From the NCBI GenBank assembly GCA_015698045.1, contig BLAL01000162.1:1488001-1552000 (forward strand): a stretch of 64,000 nucleotides of DNA, given 5' to 3'. Source of the stretch: Rhizophagus clarus. Its lineage: Eukaryota; Glomeromycota; Glomeromycetes; Glomerales; Glomeraceae. Positions within the stretch are counted from its first letter, which is position 1. Each line of letters begins with the position of its first letter. The position numbers and the translations under genes are program-made. Shown here piece after piece: positions 49,485 to 61,370 of the stretch. The notes beneath the pieces were generated by a model. That model had not been told where the DNA came from. It did no database searches and was given only the letters and a program-made list of their open reading frames with translations.

Positions 49485-50372
49485 TAATATAACTTGAAAT
49501 TTTACTTACTTTATCATATGTTATAAGGCAAAAAGGTCAACGTGTTGTTTATAATAATTAATCGATCCTTGACCGCATCAATTATCTAAGGATGTAAACT
49601 TACGATCAATTTATTTAGCTCAAAAGATTTTGATTCATTTAACGTAACGCACTAACTAAACTACTCAGGTTTTTACAAATCCACCCCAAATTGCAAAATA
49701 CCCTGGTGGTTTAATCAGAGGGTATTTTGATAGAACATATGCTTTATACAATATAAATATGCTGATTTTAATCAAATAAAATATGTAAAATATCCGCAAA
49801 ATTCTTGACCGAAACTCTAGGAGGGGTAGTTTGCAAGGGGAGTAGTTTACTCAGTACTTTCGGTAGTCTATCTTAACTGAATGGGAGAGGAGGTGAGAGA
49901 GGGTCATTAGCTTTATTCATAAACTTGCAAGAGAAAAAGGTCTTAACTAAATGACTGAGCTCATTATATTACTAACATTTCTCTAATCGCTTCCGCCTTA
50001 AACTTCACTCACAAATTAATGGTTGTGATATATTTCATATCGTCTAAATTACATACATTTTCTCTTATAATTCTATCAACAAACTCAATAAAGTAAATAT
50101 CTGTGTACAATTTTTTTTTGAACCTGTAGTAAAAATATACTATTTGGTAAAGTTCTAATTACAATCGAAAACACCTCCTTTTTGTCGCATCACAAAGTTG
50201 TAAGTAGCCACAAATTGATTAACTGTCATGAACAGGACTTAGATCCCAGCTTATATACTTCGAAAAAATATTAATTAATATTGACAATAAGATTTATTTT
50301 CAATACCTTTTTTTTTTTGAAAAATTATTCGTTATATACAAAGCATTTATTATATGAATATCGAGAATAATT
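49485..50372. other. Intergenic region
   Basis: No supported gene; AT-rich with a slightly more balanced patch near 49670-49990. Confidence 0.45.
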
Positions 50373-50715
50373 TCATTTTTTCATTTTTTTATCATTTGTT
50401 AATTTCTCTTCAAAATTTGATGAAGGTGGAGGTGGCATTGGCACGTCACCTAAATCATCTTGTTTCACTGCCATAATTGAGTAAGAAACTTTATGATAAT
50501 GATCAGTATTTTTGTTAAGGAAAAGATAATTTTTCTTTTTTATTTCTTTATAATTTCCAAATTAAATTCATTAAAAGGATACATACAGCGCCACAAAACC
50601 CAAATAATAACAATCCAGTTATGGCATTTCTTACAGCAAAAGGTTTTCTTGCTCTTTGCATTGCAGGAGTAAAATATAATTTTGGAGTTTGATACTTCGA
50701 TAGCTGGTTGAACAT
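50373..50715 (-). CDS. COA3: Cytochrome c oxidase assembly factor 3 (COA3)
   Basis: Small inner mitochondrial membrane protein needed for COX1 translation control and early complex IV assembly. Two exons on the minus strand (50583-50715 and 50373-50488) give 82 residues. The family core is YFTPAMQRARKPFAVRNAIT, then one membrane helix (GLLLFGFCGAVFSYSIMAV), then KQDDLGDVPMPPPP, which matches the COA3 pattern of R-A-R-x-P before the helix and a K-Q-D-D tail. Donor T|GTATCC at 50582 was chosen because the neighbouring GTATGT would break the frame. It is divergent from PHO13 with 243 bp between start codons. Confidence 0.88.
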
Positions 50716-50958
50716 CCTGTCAGAATTTTTGTCAATATAGATTTGTAAAAATAATTGAAAGAACAAAATTATTTTTTTTTTTTCGATAATCGGTTATAAA
50801 TCCCTTTTTTAATGATTATCACGGGGTCATTAATAACTAATAAATAATTATTTAAGCTGGGTCACTAATAATTATTTAAACTAAAAATAGATTAAACCGT
50901 ATCTAGGTAAATTATATAAGGAAGCATTATTCCATAATTTAATCTCAACTGCATCATC

Positions 50959-52220
50959 ATGTCTAAACCTGTAAAATTATCTAATACATCAGATTATGAT
51001 GCTTTTCTTGATAAATATGATACCTTCTTAATCGATTGTGATGGTAAAAAACGCTCTCTTTTTTATGGTTTTTTAATTAAACTTTTTTATATCGATATTA
51101 ATATACTATAGGAGTAATATGGCTTGAAAACACCGTAATTCCAAACCTCAGAGAAGCATTATCCATATTGCGGAAGAAAGGTAAAAAAAAATTTTTTCCG
51201 CAGAATTATTAAATCTTTTAAAAAAGATTCATTTTTTTTTTATTTCACTTGATTAGGAAAAAAATTGTTATTTGTATCGAATAATAGTGCAAAATCTCGA
51301 AGAGGATACAAGAAAAAATTCGAAAAATTAAATATTGAAATTTATGATGGAGAAATTTTTGGATCAGCTTATGCCTCGGCTTATTATCTTAAAAATATTG
51401 TAAAATTTCCAAGTGATAAGAAAGTATATGTTGTAGGTGATGTTGGAATTACTGAAGAATTGGAATCTGAAGGAATTCGCTATGCTGGTGCTGCCGTAAG
51501 TTATTGAGAAATGAAATCGAAAACTTATTATATATATATCTTTACATGTTTCAAATCTTTTTTTTTTTTTTTTAATAGGAAGATGTCAAATTCGATACTT
51601 CTGATTGGACCCTTTCCAGCGTCAAGCATGATCCTGAAGTAAGCATTAATACTTTTAGGACAACTATCCACACACATATTTAACTTTTTTTGATCACGTA
51701 GGTTGGAGCAGTTCTCTGTGGTTTCGACATAAATATTAATTATTTGAAATATGCTAAAGCATATACATATCTTCATTCAAATCCTGAATGTCTTTTTTTA
51801 CTAACTAATGATGATTCGACATTTCCAGCAAACGGATCAATCTTTCCAGGGGGGGGAGCTATTGCGGCACCTTTAATTACAGCACTAGGTAGAAATCCTG
51901 ATGCTGTATTAGGAAAACCCAACAAATCCATGTTCGATTGTATTGCACAAAAATTAAGTTTAAATCCCAAACGTACTTGCATGATTGGTGATCGTCTTAA
52001 TACTGATATTTTATTCGGTATTAATGGTAATCTTGGTACTTTATTAGTTTTAACTGGTAAGTTATTTAACTCTATCTCTTTTTTCTAAAGAGAAAGTTTT
52101 TTTAACATCTGTTTTTTAGGAGTCACTAAAGAAAAAGATATTCTTGCTGAAGATGCTCGCATAATTCCAGATTATTATATTTCAAGTTTTGGTGATATTA
52201 CCGCACTTAATACATTATAG
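50959..52220 (+). CDS. PHO13: PHO13-type HAD phosphatase (phosphoglycolate / p-nitrophenyl)
   Basis: Cytosolic HAD-family phosphatase; the eukaryotic PHO13/PGP group removes toxic side-products such as 2-phosphoglycolate and 2-phospho-L-lactate. Six exons (50959-51043, 51112-51180, 51257-51495, 51579-51638, 51702-52056, 52120-52220) total 303 codons including the stop. Motifs: DxD nucleophile in LIDCDGVIW (D26, D28), FVSNNSAKSRR, the cap-domain stretch FLLTNDDSTFPANG, GKPNKSMFD, and the metal motif MIGDRLNTDI. Length and motif order are normal. It converges on epimerase copy A with 59 bp between stops. The 3' half of this gene was duplicated together with the epimerase, and relics are seen four times downstream. 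Confidence 0.93.
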
Positions 52221-52279
52221 AACTATAATGCATTTATTTATTCAATAAAAAATATATTTAAATATAATTTACATCGTTC

Positions 52280-53444
52280 TTATTGGGTATATGCTTTATA
52301 ACTATTCCACCAAGTATTGATTCCATCAACAAAGCCTAGTTGACGTTGATTCCATCCAAGTATCGTTTGAGCTTTTTTATTAGAATAAATTCCTGTGCTT
52401 GCCATTGCTTCCTCATATTCACTTGTAGGACTTTTATATTTAACGTCTCCTATAAACAATTTAAAAAGAAAGATCAAATAAAACAAATCAATTAATAGAA
52501 ATAAAAATAAAATAAAAGTTGAATTCTAGAGCATTTTTACCCTTGTATTCCGTAATTCTAGCAACAGCATCTAGCATATCACCCATTGATTCTGATTGAT
52601 TATTTATAACATTAAAAATTTGCCCACCGATTAAATCAGCTCTTTCCACAGCTCTTACATAAGAATCAGCCAAATCATCAATATGTACTAAACCCCATCT
52701 CACATCTTTTGATCCAATACCGCATAATTCTCCCTTAATTGCACCTTCAAACCATAGTGCTGGCAAACTACCATTTTTACCATATACGCCTCCAGGTCTG
52801 ATTATTATACCATCAATAAACTTCGATTCAACTATGGTTTGTTCTATTGAAGGTCTCCAAATTGACAATTTCACATCTGTATTCAACGGTGTTGATTCAT
52901 ATTTTATATTATATGGATGTCCTCCATATACCTATTAAAATTAAACATAATTTTTTTTAAAAAAAAAAAAAAAATAAATAAAATAAAAAAGATATAATTC
53001 TTTTTTAAAATAAATGAAATTTTACCCATGTTCCTGAAGTATAAATAAATGTTAATTTTGGTTCATTATTTTCCATTCTTTTTTTACCAATTTTAAACAC
53101 TGCATCTAGTATAATTTTTATATGTTTTAGTGGATCATTGAATGGTGATGTCGTATCAATTATCACGTCAACTTTTTCTGCCGTAGATACCCATGTTGAA
53201 ACGTCATCCGTATCTCCAAGTACGGGGAATACTACCAAAAAAATTATTTATTATATTGCACAACCATCTAAAAAACTGCACAAGCCGATATATTCCATAA
53301 AAACTCACTTTCATTTCTGGCTAGTTCTTTTGTCTTTTCGACTTTACGGTATAGACCAAATGTTTCGTGTCCTGAACGAGCTAATGCCTGAGCCACGGAA
53401 AAACCTACGAACCCTGTAGCTCCAAATACTAAAACTTTGACCAT
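52280..53444 (-). CDS. NAD(P)-binding epimerase/NmrA-like protein, copy A
   Basis: Four exons (53309-53444, 53026-53231, 52541-52931, 52280-52449) give 300 residues. The N-terminal Rossmann motif is VFGATGFVGFS (GxxGxxG). Then come VFPVLGDTDDVSTWVSTAEK, DVIIDTTSP, TFIYTSGTWVYGGHPY, GIIIRPGGVYGKNGS, WGLVHIDDLADSYVRAVE, and a C-terminal LGWNQRQLGFVDGINTWWNS. This is an extended or atypical short-chain dehydrogenase layout; the substrate is unknown. The classic YxxxK dyad is not obvious. First and nearest member of a five-copy tandem array. A TATA-like box lies about 50 bp before the start. Confidence 0.85.
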
Positions 53445-54090
53445 TATTTTAAGCTTGAAGTTCCAAAAAAAAAAAAAAATCTCATCCCTAAGCCATTTTA
53501 TACTATTGCAAAGGCATTTATTTAAATCTTACAAATCAAAAAAATAAAGCCTTATGTTAACGATTACGGTTAGGCTTTCATGGTACAAAAGATTTATACA
53601 GTATATCGTTTTTAGCGAAGTGCTAAGTTAAAAACGGCATTCGATAGCTTGTTTGAGTGCCCAAATCTCTTTAACGCCGAAATTCATAATTTTTCATTAG
53701 AACGTGAAATATTTTCACGCCCTCTGGATTCTTATTTTTTTTTACGGTACGTATTTGACCCGCTAACCGCATACTTTTCTTCATGTAGATAGGGACAGTT
53801 TTTTGTGGTTTAGATATGATTAAAAATATACTTTACACAAGAATTGATCTGATATTTTATTTGGTATTTGGTAACGATAATCTTTTTATTTAACTTCAGA
53901 TAAAAAATTTTTAAATAGTTGAACTAATGATAAAAAGACAATCTTGCTGAGTTTAATCAGATTACTATACTAAATACATAAACATTACATAAATACCCTA
54001 TAGAAAATATATAATACAAAAAATAAATGAATCAAAAAAAAAAAAAAAAAAATTTCCCTAGAACAATATTCTCTTAAATAATTACATTTC
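53445..54090. other. Spacer with PHO13 relic 1
   Basis: About 53800-53985 reads as a degraded piece of the 3' half of PHO13 on the plus strand: GGGACAGTTTTTTGTGGTTT recalls GGAGCAGTTCTCTGTGGTTT at the start of PHO13 exon 5, CTGATATTTTATTTGGTATT recalls ACTGATATTTTATTCGGTAT, and AATCTTGCTGAG recalls ATTCTTGCTGAAG of the last exon. The middle of exon 5 is deleted. It lies in convergent orientation just before copy B, as PHO13 lies before copy A. Confidence 0.65.
53493..53502 (-). promoter_or_regulatory. TATA box of copy A
   Basis: On the minus strand: TATAAAATGGCTTAGGGATG, about 50 bp before the ATG. The same block, TATAAAT-GCTTG-GGATGAA, stands at the same place before copies B and C. Conservation between paralogues supports a promoter role. 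Confidence 0.6.
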
Positions 54091-55288
54091 TTATTGAATA
54101 TATGCTTTATAACTATTCCACCAAATGTTAATTCCATCAACAAAACCCAGTTGACGTTGTTTCCACCCAAGTATCGACTGAGCTTTTTTATTTGAAAAAA
54201 TTCCTGTACTTGCCATTGCTTCTTCAAATTTACTTGTAGGACTTTTATATTTAACTTCTCCTATAAATGATTTGAAAAAGAAAGATCGAATAAAACAAAA
54301 TCAATTAATAGAAATAAAAGTAAAATAAAGTTAATTATCAAAGTAAATTCTAGAGCATTTTACCTTTGTACTCTGTAATTCTAGCAACAGCACCTAACAT
54401 ATCACCTAATGATTCTGATTGGTTATTTATAATGTTAAAAATTTGTCCACCGATTATATCAGCTCTTTCTACAGCTCTTACAAAAGAATCAGCCAAATCA
54501 TCAACATGCACTAAACCCCATCTATTTTCTTTCGATCCAACGCCGCATAATTCTCCTTTAATTGCACCTTCAAACCATAATGCTGTTAGACTACCACTTT
54601 TACCATAAACGGCTCCAGGTCTAATTATTATACCATTAATAACTTTTGATTCAACGATAGTTTGTTCTATTGGTGGTCTCCAAGTTACTAATTCCAAATT
54701 TGTATTCAATGGTGTTGATTCACATTTTATTTTATATGGATGTCCTCCATACACCTATTAAATTTAATTAAACTAAGAACTTTAATAAAAAAATATATAA
54801 TTAGTTAGTAAATATATAAACACAGTAAATAAATTTTACCCATGTTCCTGTAGTAGAGATAAATGTTAGTTTTGGTTCATTATTTTCCAATCTTTTTTTA
54901 CCAATTTCGAATACTGCATCTAATATAATTTTATTATGTTTTACTGGTTCATTGCCTGGCGATGTCGTATCAATTATCACATCAACTTGTTCTGCTGTAG
55001 AAATCCATGTTGAGACGTCCCCTGTATCTCCAAGTACGGGAAAGACTACAAAAAAAGTAATAATTTTATTGCCTTCTACTAAATTCTTTTTCTGGTACAA
55101 CAACCTAACATTCTCATAAGCTTAGGGTTCTATTTATATTTCACAAACTTACTTTCATTTCTAGTTAATTCTTTTGTTTTTTCGATCTTACGATATAGCC
55201 CAAATGTTTCATGCCCGGAACGAGCCAATGCTTGAGCTACAGAAAATCCTATAAATCCTGTAGCTCCAAATACTAAAACTTTAACCAT
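54091..55288 (-). CDS. NAD(P)-binding epimerase/NmrA-like protein, copy B
   Basis: Exons 55153-55288, 54840-55045, 54364-54754 and 54091-54260 have the same lengths (136, 206, 391, 170) as copy A and give 300 residues. Rossmann motif VFGATGFIGFS; DVIIDTTSPGNEPVK; TFISTTGTWVYGGHPY; GIIIRPGAVYGKSGS; WGLVHVDDLADSFVRAVE; LGWKQRQLGFVDGINIWWNS. No break was found, so it is probably functional. It differs from copy A mainly in the middle domain, which may reflect changed substrate choice. Confidence 0.85.
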
Positions 55289-56270
55289 TGTTTTAAACTT
55301 GTAGTTCAAAAAAGAGACATTTCATCCCCAAGCTATTTATACTTTCCTCAATAACAATAAAAATAATTTAATTTCTCATAAATCTAAATTTCTTACAAAT
55401 CAAAATCATATCTAAGTTTCTTACAAATCAAAAAATCGAAATTTCTTAATAAGCTTCTTACGCAGAGCTTTATGTTAACGTGTTACGGCTAGCTAAAAGA
55501 TTTATACAGTATATCATTTTTAGCGAGGTACAATGTTATTGATTGTCCAAAGTCTTCTTAGCGCCGAAATTCATATTATTAATATGGGGCGTGACGGTTT
55601 TACGTTACATATTTGACACGCTAGCCGCATACTGATTTTTTTTGTCTCCTCACATATTTTTGGGCAGTGCTTTTTGGTTACGGATTACAGTATTAAAAGT
55701 ATTCATTCACTTACTATATCTCGGATGCCTTTTCTTATTAGCTACTAATGATTCAATATTCCAGCAAATGGTACAATTTTTCGGGGGGAGATCTATTGCA
55801 GCACTTTTAATACAAAAATTTATCTGATATTTTATTGTGTAATGGTAATCTTTAATTTTTTCTTTAAATTAAAAGTTTTTTTAAACATTCAATTTGAGCT
55901 AATGAGAAAAAAGACAGCCTTGCTGAGGAATGCTCGCATTAATTTTAGATTACTATATTTGTATTTAACACATAAACATTACATAATACCCTATAGAAAT
56001 TGCATTTATTTATTCAAAAAAATTTTTTTAGAATAGGTATCACAAAATGTAGTAATAAAGAAATAAAGTATTAACGCAATATAATCACATAAAGCAGCCC
56101 CATTATCTACACCCCAAAGGGTGTGTAAAAAAAACGGTAATAAATATTCAATAAAAAAAAAAAAATACAAGATAACGAATACATGATTGAAGAGATTGAA
56201 AATCATAAACTAATTAAGATTCTTCATATTCAAAAGAATATTATACTCTTAAAAATAATTACATTTTTTC
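55289..56270. other. Spacer with PHO13 relic 2
   Basis: About 55650-56000 is the clearest PHO13 relic: GGGCAGTGCTTTTTGGTTACG, then CTACTAATGATTCAATATTC (compare CTAATGATGATTCGACATTT), CGGGGGGAGATCTATTGCAG (compare CAGGGGGGGGAGCTATTGCG) and ATCTGATATTTTATTGTGTA. The order follows PHO13 exons 5 and 6, with deletions. The remaining spacer is AT-rich. Confidence 0.7.
55332..55341 (-). promoter_or_regulatory. TATA box of copy B
   Basis: Minus-strand TATAAATAGCTTGGGGATGA about 45 bp before the ATG, matching the blocks of copies A and C. Confidence 0.6.
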
Positions 56271-57465
56271 TTATTGAGTATATGCTTTATAACTATTCCA
56301 CCAAGTGTTAATTCCATCAACAAAGCCCAATTGACGTTGATTCCATCCAAGTATCGACTGAGCTTTTTTATTTGAGAAAATTCCTGTATTTGCCATTGCT
56401 TTTTCAAATTCACTTGTAGGACTTTTATATTTAACTTCTCCTATAAATAATTTAAAAAAGAAGGATCAAATAAAACAAAATCAATTAATAGTAATAAATA
56501 AAATAAAAGTTATTATTATTAGAGTAAAATTCCAGAGCATTTTTACCTTTGTATTCCGTAATTCTAGCAATAGCGTCTAACATATCACCCAATGATTCTG
56601 ATTGATTATTTACAATATTAAAAATTTGCCCACCGATTAAGTCGGCTCTTTCTACAGCTCTTACAAAAGAATCAGCCAAATCATCAACGTGTACCAAACT
56701 CCATCTCACATCTTTTGATCCAATACCACATAATTCTCCTTTAGTTGCACCTTCAAACCATAATGCTGTTGAACTACCACTTTTACCATAAACGATTCCG
56801 GGTCTAATTACTATACCATTAATAACTTTTGATTCAATAATAATTTGTTCTATTGATGGTCTCCAAACTACTAATTCCAAATTTGTATTCAATGGTGTTG
56901 ATTCATATTTTATTTTATATGGATTTCCTCCATATACCTATGTATTAAGTCGAATTAAATTAATAATTTTAATAAAAAATATATAATTAGTATAAATAAA
57001 ATTTTACCCATATTCCTGTAATGGAAATAAATGTTAATTTTGGTTCATTATTTTCCAATCTTTTTTTACCAATTTTGAATACTGCATCTAATATAATTTT
57101 AGTATATTTTACTGGTTCATTGCCTGGTGATGTCGTATCAATTATCACATCAACTTGTAAATCCATGTTGAGACGTCCCCTGTATCTCCAAGTACGGGAA
57201 AGACTACAGAGAAAAAAAGAAATGATTTTATTACCTTCTACACTCCTTCTACCATATTCTTTTTTCTTATACAATCATCTAAGCATCCCCATAAGCTTAG
57301 GGATCTATTTCTATATTCCATAAACTTACTTTCATTTCTAGCTAATTCTTTTGATTTTTCGACTTTACGATATAGCCCAAATGTTTCATGTCCGGAACGA
57401 GCCAATGCTTGGGCTACAGAAAACCCTATAAATCCTGTAGCTCCAAATACTAAAACTTTAACCAT
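56271..57465 (-). pseudogene. Epimerase/NmrA-like copy C, frameshifted
   Basis: Exon borders are conserved (57330-57465, 57008-57203, 56547-56937, 56271-56440), but exon 2 is 196 nt instead of 206. Ten bases present in copies A, B and E (corresponding to the TTCTGCTGTA word of copy B) are missing near 57157, so the frame shifts. All splice sites, the start codon, the Rossmann motif VFGATGFIGFS and the C-terminus are otherwise intact. The gene looks recently inactivated. A shorter protein starting inside exon 2 (MDLQVDVIIDTTSPG) would lack the NAD-binding motif. Confidence 0.8.
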
Positions 57466-58090
57466 TGTATCAAACTTGAAGTTTCAAAAAAAAAAAAACA
57501 TTTCATCCTCAAGCCATTTATACTTTCTGCAATAACAATGAAAAAATCGGCAAATCAAAAAAAAAACCAGAATTTTTACAAATCAAAATCATAACTAAGT
57601 TTGTTACAAATCAAAAAAATAAAAATAAACTTCATACACAAAACTATATGTTAACGTGTTATGGCTAACATTCAACTACAAAAGATTTATAGATTGCCCA
57701 AAATCTCTTTAGCACCGAAATTCATATTATTAATATGGTTCATAAACTATTTTACGGTACATATTTGACCCGCTAACCGCATGCTGGTTTTTTTGTCTCC
57801 CACGTATATTGAGGCAATGCTTTGATTATTAAAAATATTAAAAATATGCTAAAGCATTCATTCACACTTATTATCTTCTTTCAAATCCCGAATGCCTTTT
57901 CTATTAGCGGGCAGAGTTGTACAAAAATTGGAGATCTGGTAAGTTATTTAAATCTTTTAAATTAAACATTCAAATTAACGAGAAAAAGATATCCTTACTG
58001 AGAAATGTTCGTTTCAGATTACTATATTTCAAGTACTTAGTACATAAACATTACATACCACCCTGCACAATTAAAATAATATTCTCTTAA
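57466..58090. other. Spacer with PHO13 relic 3
   Basis: About 57795-58060: GAGGCAATGCTTTGATTATT, then AATATGCTAAAGCATTCATT (compare AATATGCTAAAGCATATACA in PHO13 exon 5), CTTCTTTCAAATCCCGAATG (compare CTTCATTCAAATCCTGAATG), and near the end AAAGATATCCTTACTGA. It is shorter and more broken than relic 2. Confidence 0.7.
57512..57521 (-). promoter_or_regulatory. TATA box of copy C
   Basis: Minus-strand TATAAATGGCTTGAGGATGA at the same spacing from the ATG as in copies A and B. Confidence 0.55.
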
Positions 58091-58094
58091 ATAA

Positions 58095-60300
58095 TCACAT
58101 TTTTCTATGCTTCATTGTTAATTCCATCAATAAGGCCAATGAAGTTATTTCCATCCAAGTATTAATTGAGCTTTTTTATTTGAAAAATTCCCGTGCTTAT
58201 CATTGCTTCTTCAAACTTACTTGTAGGACTTTTATATTTAACTTTAGTTCTGTGTATAATTTAGAAAAGAAAGATCGAACAATTAGTCGAAATAAAAAAG
58301 TAAAATTTCAGAGCATTTTTACTTTTGTATTCTGTAATACTAACAACGGCATCACTTAAATGATTCGATTATTATTTATATAGTTAAAAATTTGCCTATC
58401 GTTCTTTCTACAGCTCTTACATGAGAATCAGCCAAATTATCAACATGTACTAAACTCCATCTAATTTCTTTCGATCCAACACCACATAATTCTCCTTTAA
58501 TTGCACCTTCAGACCACAATGCTGTTATAGTATGGCAAGCCGCCATGGTCAAAAGTGCGTGGTATTATATAGCGTATACACGTTATATTATATAGCGTGT
58601 ATGCGTTGTTTTTTACGGCGGGTTACTCCAGATTAACCAATAAGAACACGAGAACCCGCCATAAAAAGTAGCGTATATACGTTATATTTATAGCGTTGTA
58701 TGCGTTATATGTTATGGCAGGCACCCGTTATAAGAAGCGGCGGTTACAAGTTGTATAACACGGCGGGTACCAGTTATATAAAACAGCGGGTACCCTTTGT
58801 TCGAAACGGCGGGTACCAGTTATATGAAACGTCGGGTACCCGTTGTGTTAAATGACGAGTGCCTGTTACAAGGGTGGCGATCCTCAGATCCCAATTTTTT
58901 GCGCAACTTTAGGTTCTTTTTCAATTTCTCTAGACATGAGAACTTGACAAGACGGTATGTAAAAAAAATTGTTCCCATTTTTTTATTTTAATGAACTTTA
59001 CTAACTGTTCGTGTTATTTTTTTTTTTTTTAAGGTTATTTTTTTCAAGTTTCACTAGATGCAGGAAACCAGGAAGTAAAAAGGAACTTTTCCGGTTGTAA
59101 AAAAGGCTTGCTCACCACTCATCGGAATATACGTGTCCAGGCTCGTCAGAAATAATAAGGAAAAACTGAAGCAAATTTCCTTTCAAATAACAAGAAAGTC
59201 TTTCAATATTGACTAAAGAAAAAAGTTTTGCCATATTCACTAGTTGGTTGAAATGGAAACCGATATGTGAAATAGCGGGTACCCGATAAGCGAAACGGCG
59301 GGTACCCGATATGTGAAACGGCGGGTACTCGTTGTAAAGAACGATCCCTTAATGACTTGAAATTAGGCCCAAAAACAAATTAAATAACCGTTATAATATA
59401 AAGCGTGTACACGCTATATTCTATAGCGCATATACGTTGTTTTTACGGCGGGTTACCCCTGAAATTGACAGGTTACAGGGGTAACCCACCGTAAAAAACA
59501 GCTATGTAATACAACGTGTACACGCTGTATACTACTACGCACTTTTGACCAGCACGGCTTGCCATAGTTAAACTGTCACTTTTATAATAAACAACTTCAG
59601 GTCTAATTATTAAATTTTGATTCAACATAGTTTTTTCTATTGATGATTCAATGGTGTTGGTTCATATTTTATTTTATATCATATCTATTAAATTAAATTA
59701 AAAATATATAAAAATTATATAATTAATACCTATTAAAAAATTTGTAACTTCTAGAACACCTGTATAAATAACTACAATTGTGATATGTTGTCGCGTAATC
59801 TTGCATATGATGGATAATGGTAAATTGCTTACAAATTATAGTTCAAGAAATGTAGTCTATAAAGAATTTGTATAATATTATAATATAATAAACCATAAAT
59901 CCGATTTTTTTTAATCGCAACAGCTAGTATATATACAATAAATTTACTTACGTTCCTGAGGTATAAATGAACGTTAATTTTTGGTTCATTATTTTCCAAT
60001 CTTATTTTTACCAATCAGTTTCAAATACTGCATCTAATATAATTTTGTATGTTTTGTCAGTTCATTGGATGAAGATGTAGAAAACTGTGTTGAGACGTAT
60101 CTCCAAGTACGGGGAAGATTATCCAAAAATATATATATATATATATATATATTTATCGCCTTCTATTAAATTCCTTATTTCTTTGTTTTTTCGACTTTAC
60201 GATATTACCCAAATGTCTCATGTCAGGAACGTGCCAATGCTTAATCCACAGAAATTCCACAAACCTTGTAGTCCAAATACTAAAACTTTAACCAGCTTGA
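58095..60300 (-). pseudogene. Epimerase/NmrA-like copy D, degraded and interrupted
   Basis: All four exons can be recognised in order on the minus strand (about 60175-60296, 59950-60120, 59567-59690 plus 58313-58530, and 58095-58250), but with many small deletions and changes. Exon 3 is split by a roughly 1-kb foldback element (58531-59566). Exon 1 lacks the normal start. This is the oldest-looking copy of the array and cannot code for the protein. Confidence 0.8.
58531..59566. mobile_element. Foldback-type element with GGTACCCG minisatellite
   Basis: The left end TATGGCAAGCCGCCATGGTC and the inverted right end TATGGCAAGCCGTGCTGGTC both continue AAAAGTGCGT, so the terminal inverted repeat is at least 30 bp. 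GCGTATACACGTTATA-like words follow on both sides. It inserted into exon 3 of copy D; GTTA may be duplicated at the borders. Inside, units of about 20 bp such as GAAACGGCGGGTACCCGTTA repeat near 58735-58870 and 59270-59335. It has no transposase. It is GC-richer than everything around it. Superfamily not assigned. Confidence 0.75.
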
Positions 60301-60336
60301 ATTTCAAAAAAAAAGGGAAATCAGAGAAAATTTGAT

Positions 60337-60888
60337 GGGTCTGGTTCATTTCACCGACAATTACTTCACCGACAATCACGTCGCCGACACACGTTTCGCC
60401 GACAGGGTCATTTCACCGACAACGTTTCACCGACAGTCATCTCACCGACAGTCATCACCGCCGCCGGTACAAATTAAAATTCTTTTTATAAAGCATTTTT
60501 TTTTCCCTTTTTTTACCTATTACAGCTAATATAATAGTTTTTTTTTAAAAAAAAAAATACTTAATATATAGGAAAAAAAACTTAAGCATTAATCTTATGT
60601 TCATTACCATTTGGAAGGAACAATTAAAAATATTTATATATATTGAGATTTAATCTGAAAATATAAATATTTATTCTTATGCACACACTATCTCGTATTA
60701 TATAATAACAATAATTTTGGCTGTCTTGTACAGTTGTATAATGAAAAAAAACTTATATTCAATTTTAGTGATATATGTAAGTGTCGGTGAAACGACTTGT
60801 CGGTGAGATGATCCTGTCGTCGAAACGTTTGCGCTTGTCGGTGAAATGATTGTCGGTGAAGTGATTGTCGGTAAGTTAAACGCGACCC
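60337..60888. mobile_element. Foldback element built of TTCACCGACAATCA repeats
   Basis: The left end GGGTCTGGTTCATTTCACCG and the inverted right end GGGTCGCGTTTAACTTACCG lead into tandem copies of a 12-16-bp unit (TTCACCGACAATTAC, TTCACCGACAATCA, TTCGCCGACA) on each arm in inverted orientation (60350-60465 and 60780-60885). An exact 8-bp duplication AATTTGAT flanks it (60329-60336 and 60889-60896), as in hAT-type non-autonomous elements. The interior is AT-rich with no open frame. Confidence 0.85.
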
Positions 60889-61149
60889 AATTTGATACAG
60901 GTTTGAGTTACGGCTGGAATGATACGTGATCAAGACAAGTATGATCATGGTAATCTTGAAATATGAGCGAAACCCGATTTATTTTATTTTCAATAATTTC
61001 TTTTTTTCAGTTTTTGCCATCCCTAGTTATGGCTAGGCAAAGAATGGAAAGTTGCTTAAAGTGATAATGTTACTAACATTGTTCGAAATTTTCTTTTAAA
61101 CTCGGATATCTTGAATTTTTTTCCAAACTTCTTGTTTAATCCTAAGATC

Positions 61150-61295
61150 CCTATATTAGTGCCGAAATTGAATATGATATGGTGAATAGATCTGATATTT
61201 TATTTGTTATCTTGGTACTTTAATTAGAATTCTGGATTATTATATTTCAATTGATTTTTTTAAGCGCATAAACATAATTGACACACGGATATTAT
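61150..61295 (+). pseudogene. PHO13 relic 4 (before copy E)
   Basis: GATCTGATATTTTATTTGTT followed by CTTGGTACTTTAATTAG recalls the PHO13 end of exon 5 (ACTGATATTTTATTCGGTAT, CTTGGTACTTTATTAG). TCTGGATTATTATATTTCAA recalls CCAGATTATTATATTTCAAG of the last exon. Only the last part of the gene remains. Confidence 0.65.
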
Positions 61296-61370
61296 ATAAA
61301 TATTTATTAGAAATATAGTACATTTATTTATTCAATAAAAATATTTTCTCTTAAATAGTTTATGTCGTTT

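Noticed and set aside
54366-54608. Plus-strand open frame over epimerase copy B exon 3
   Set aside because: Antisense shadow; similar frames appear in the other copies for the same reason.
58797-58991. Open frame in the GGTACCCG element
   Set aside because: It is a product of the minisatellite translation; no domain or start context.
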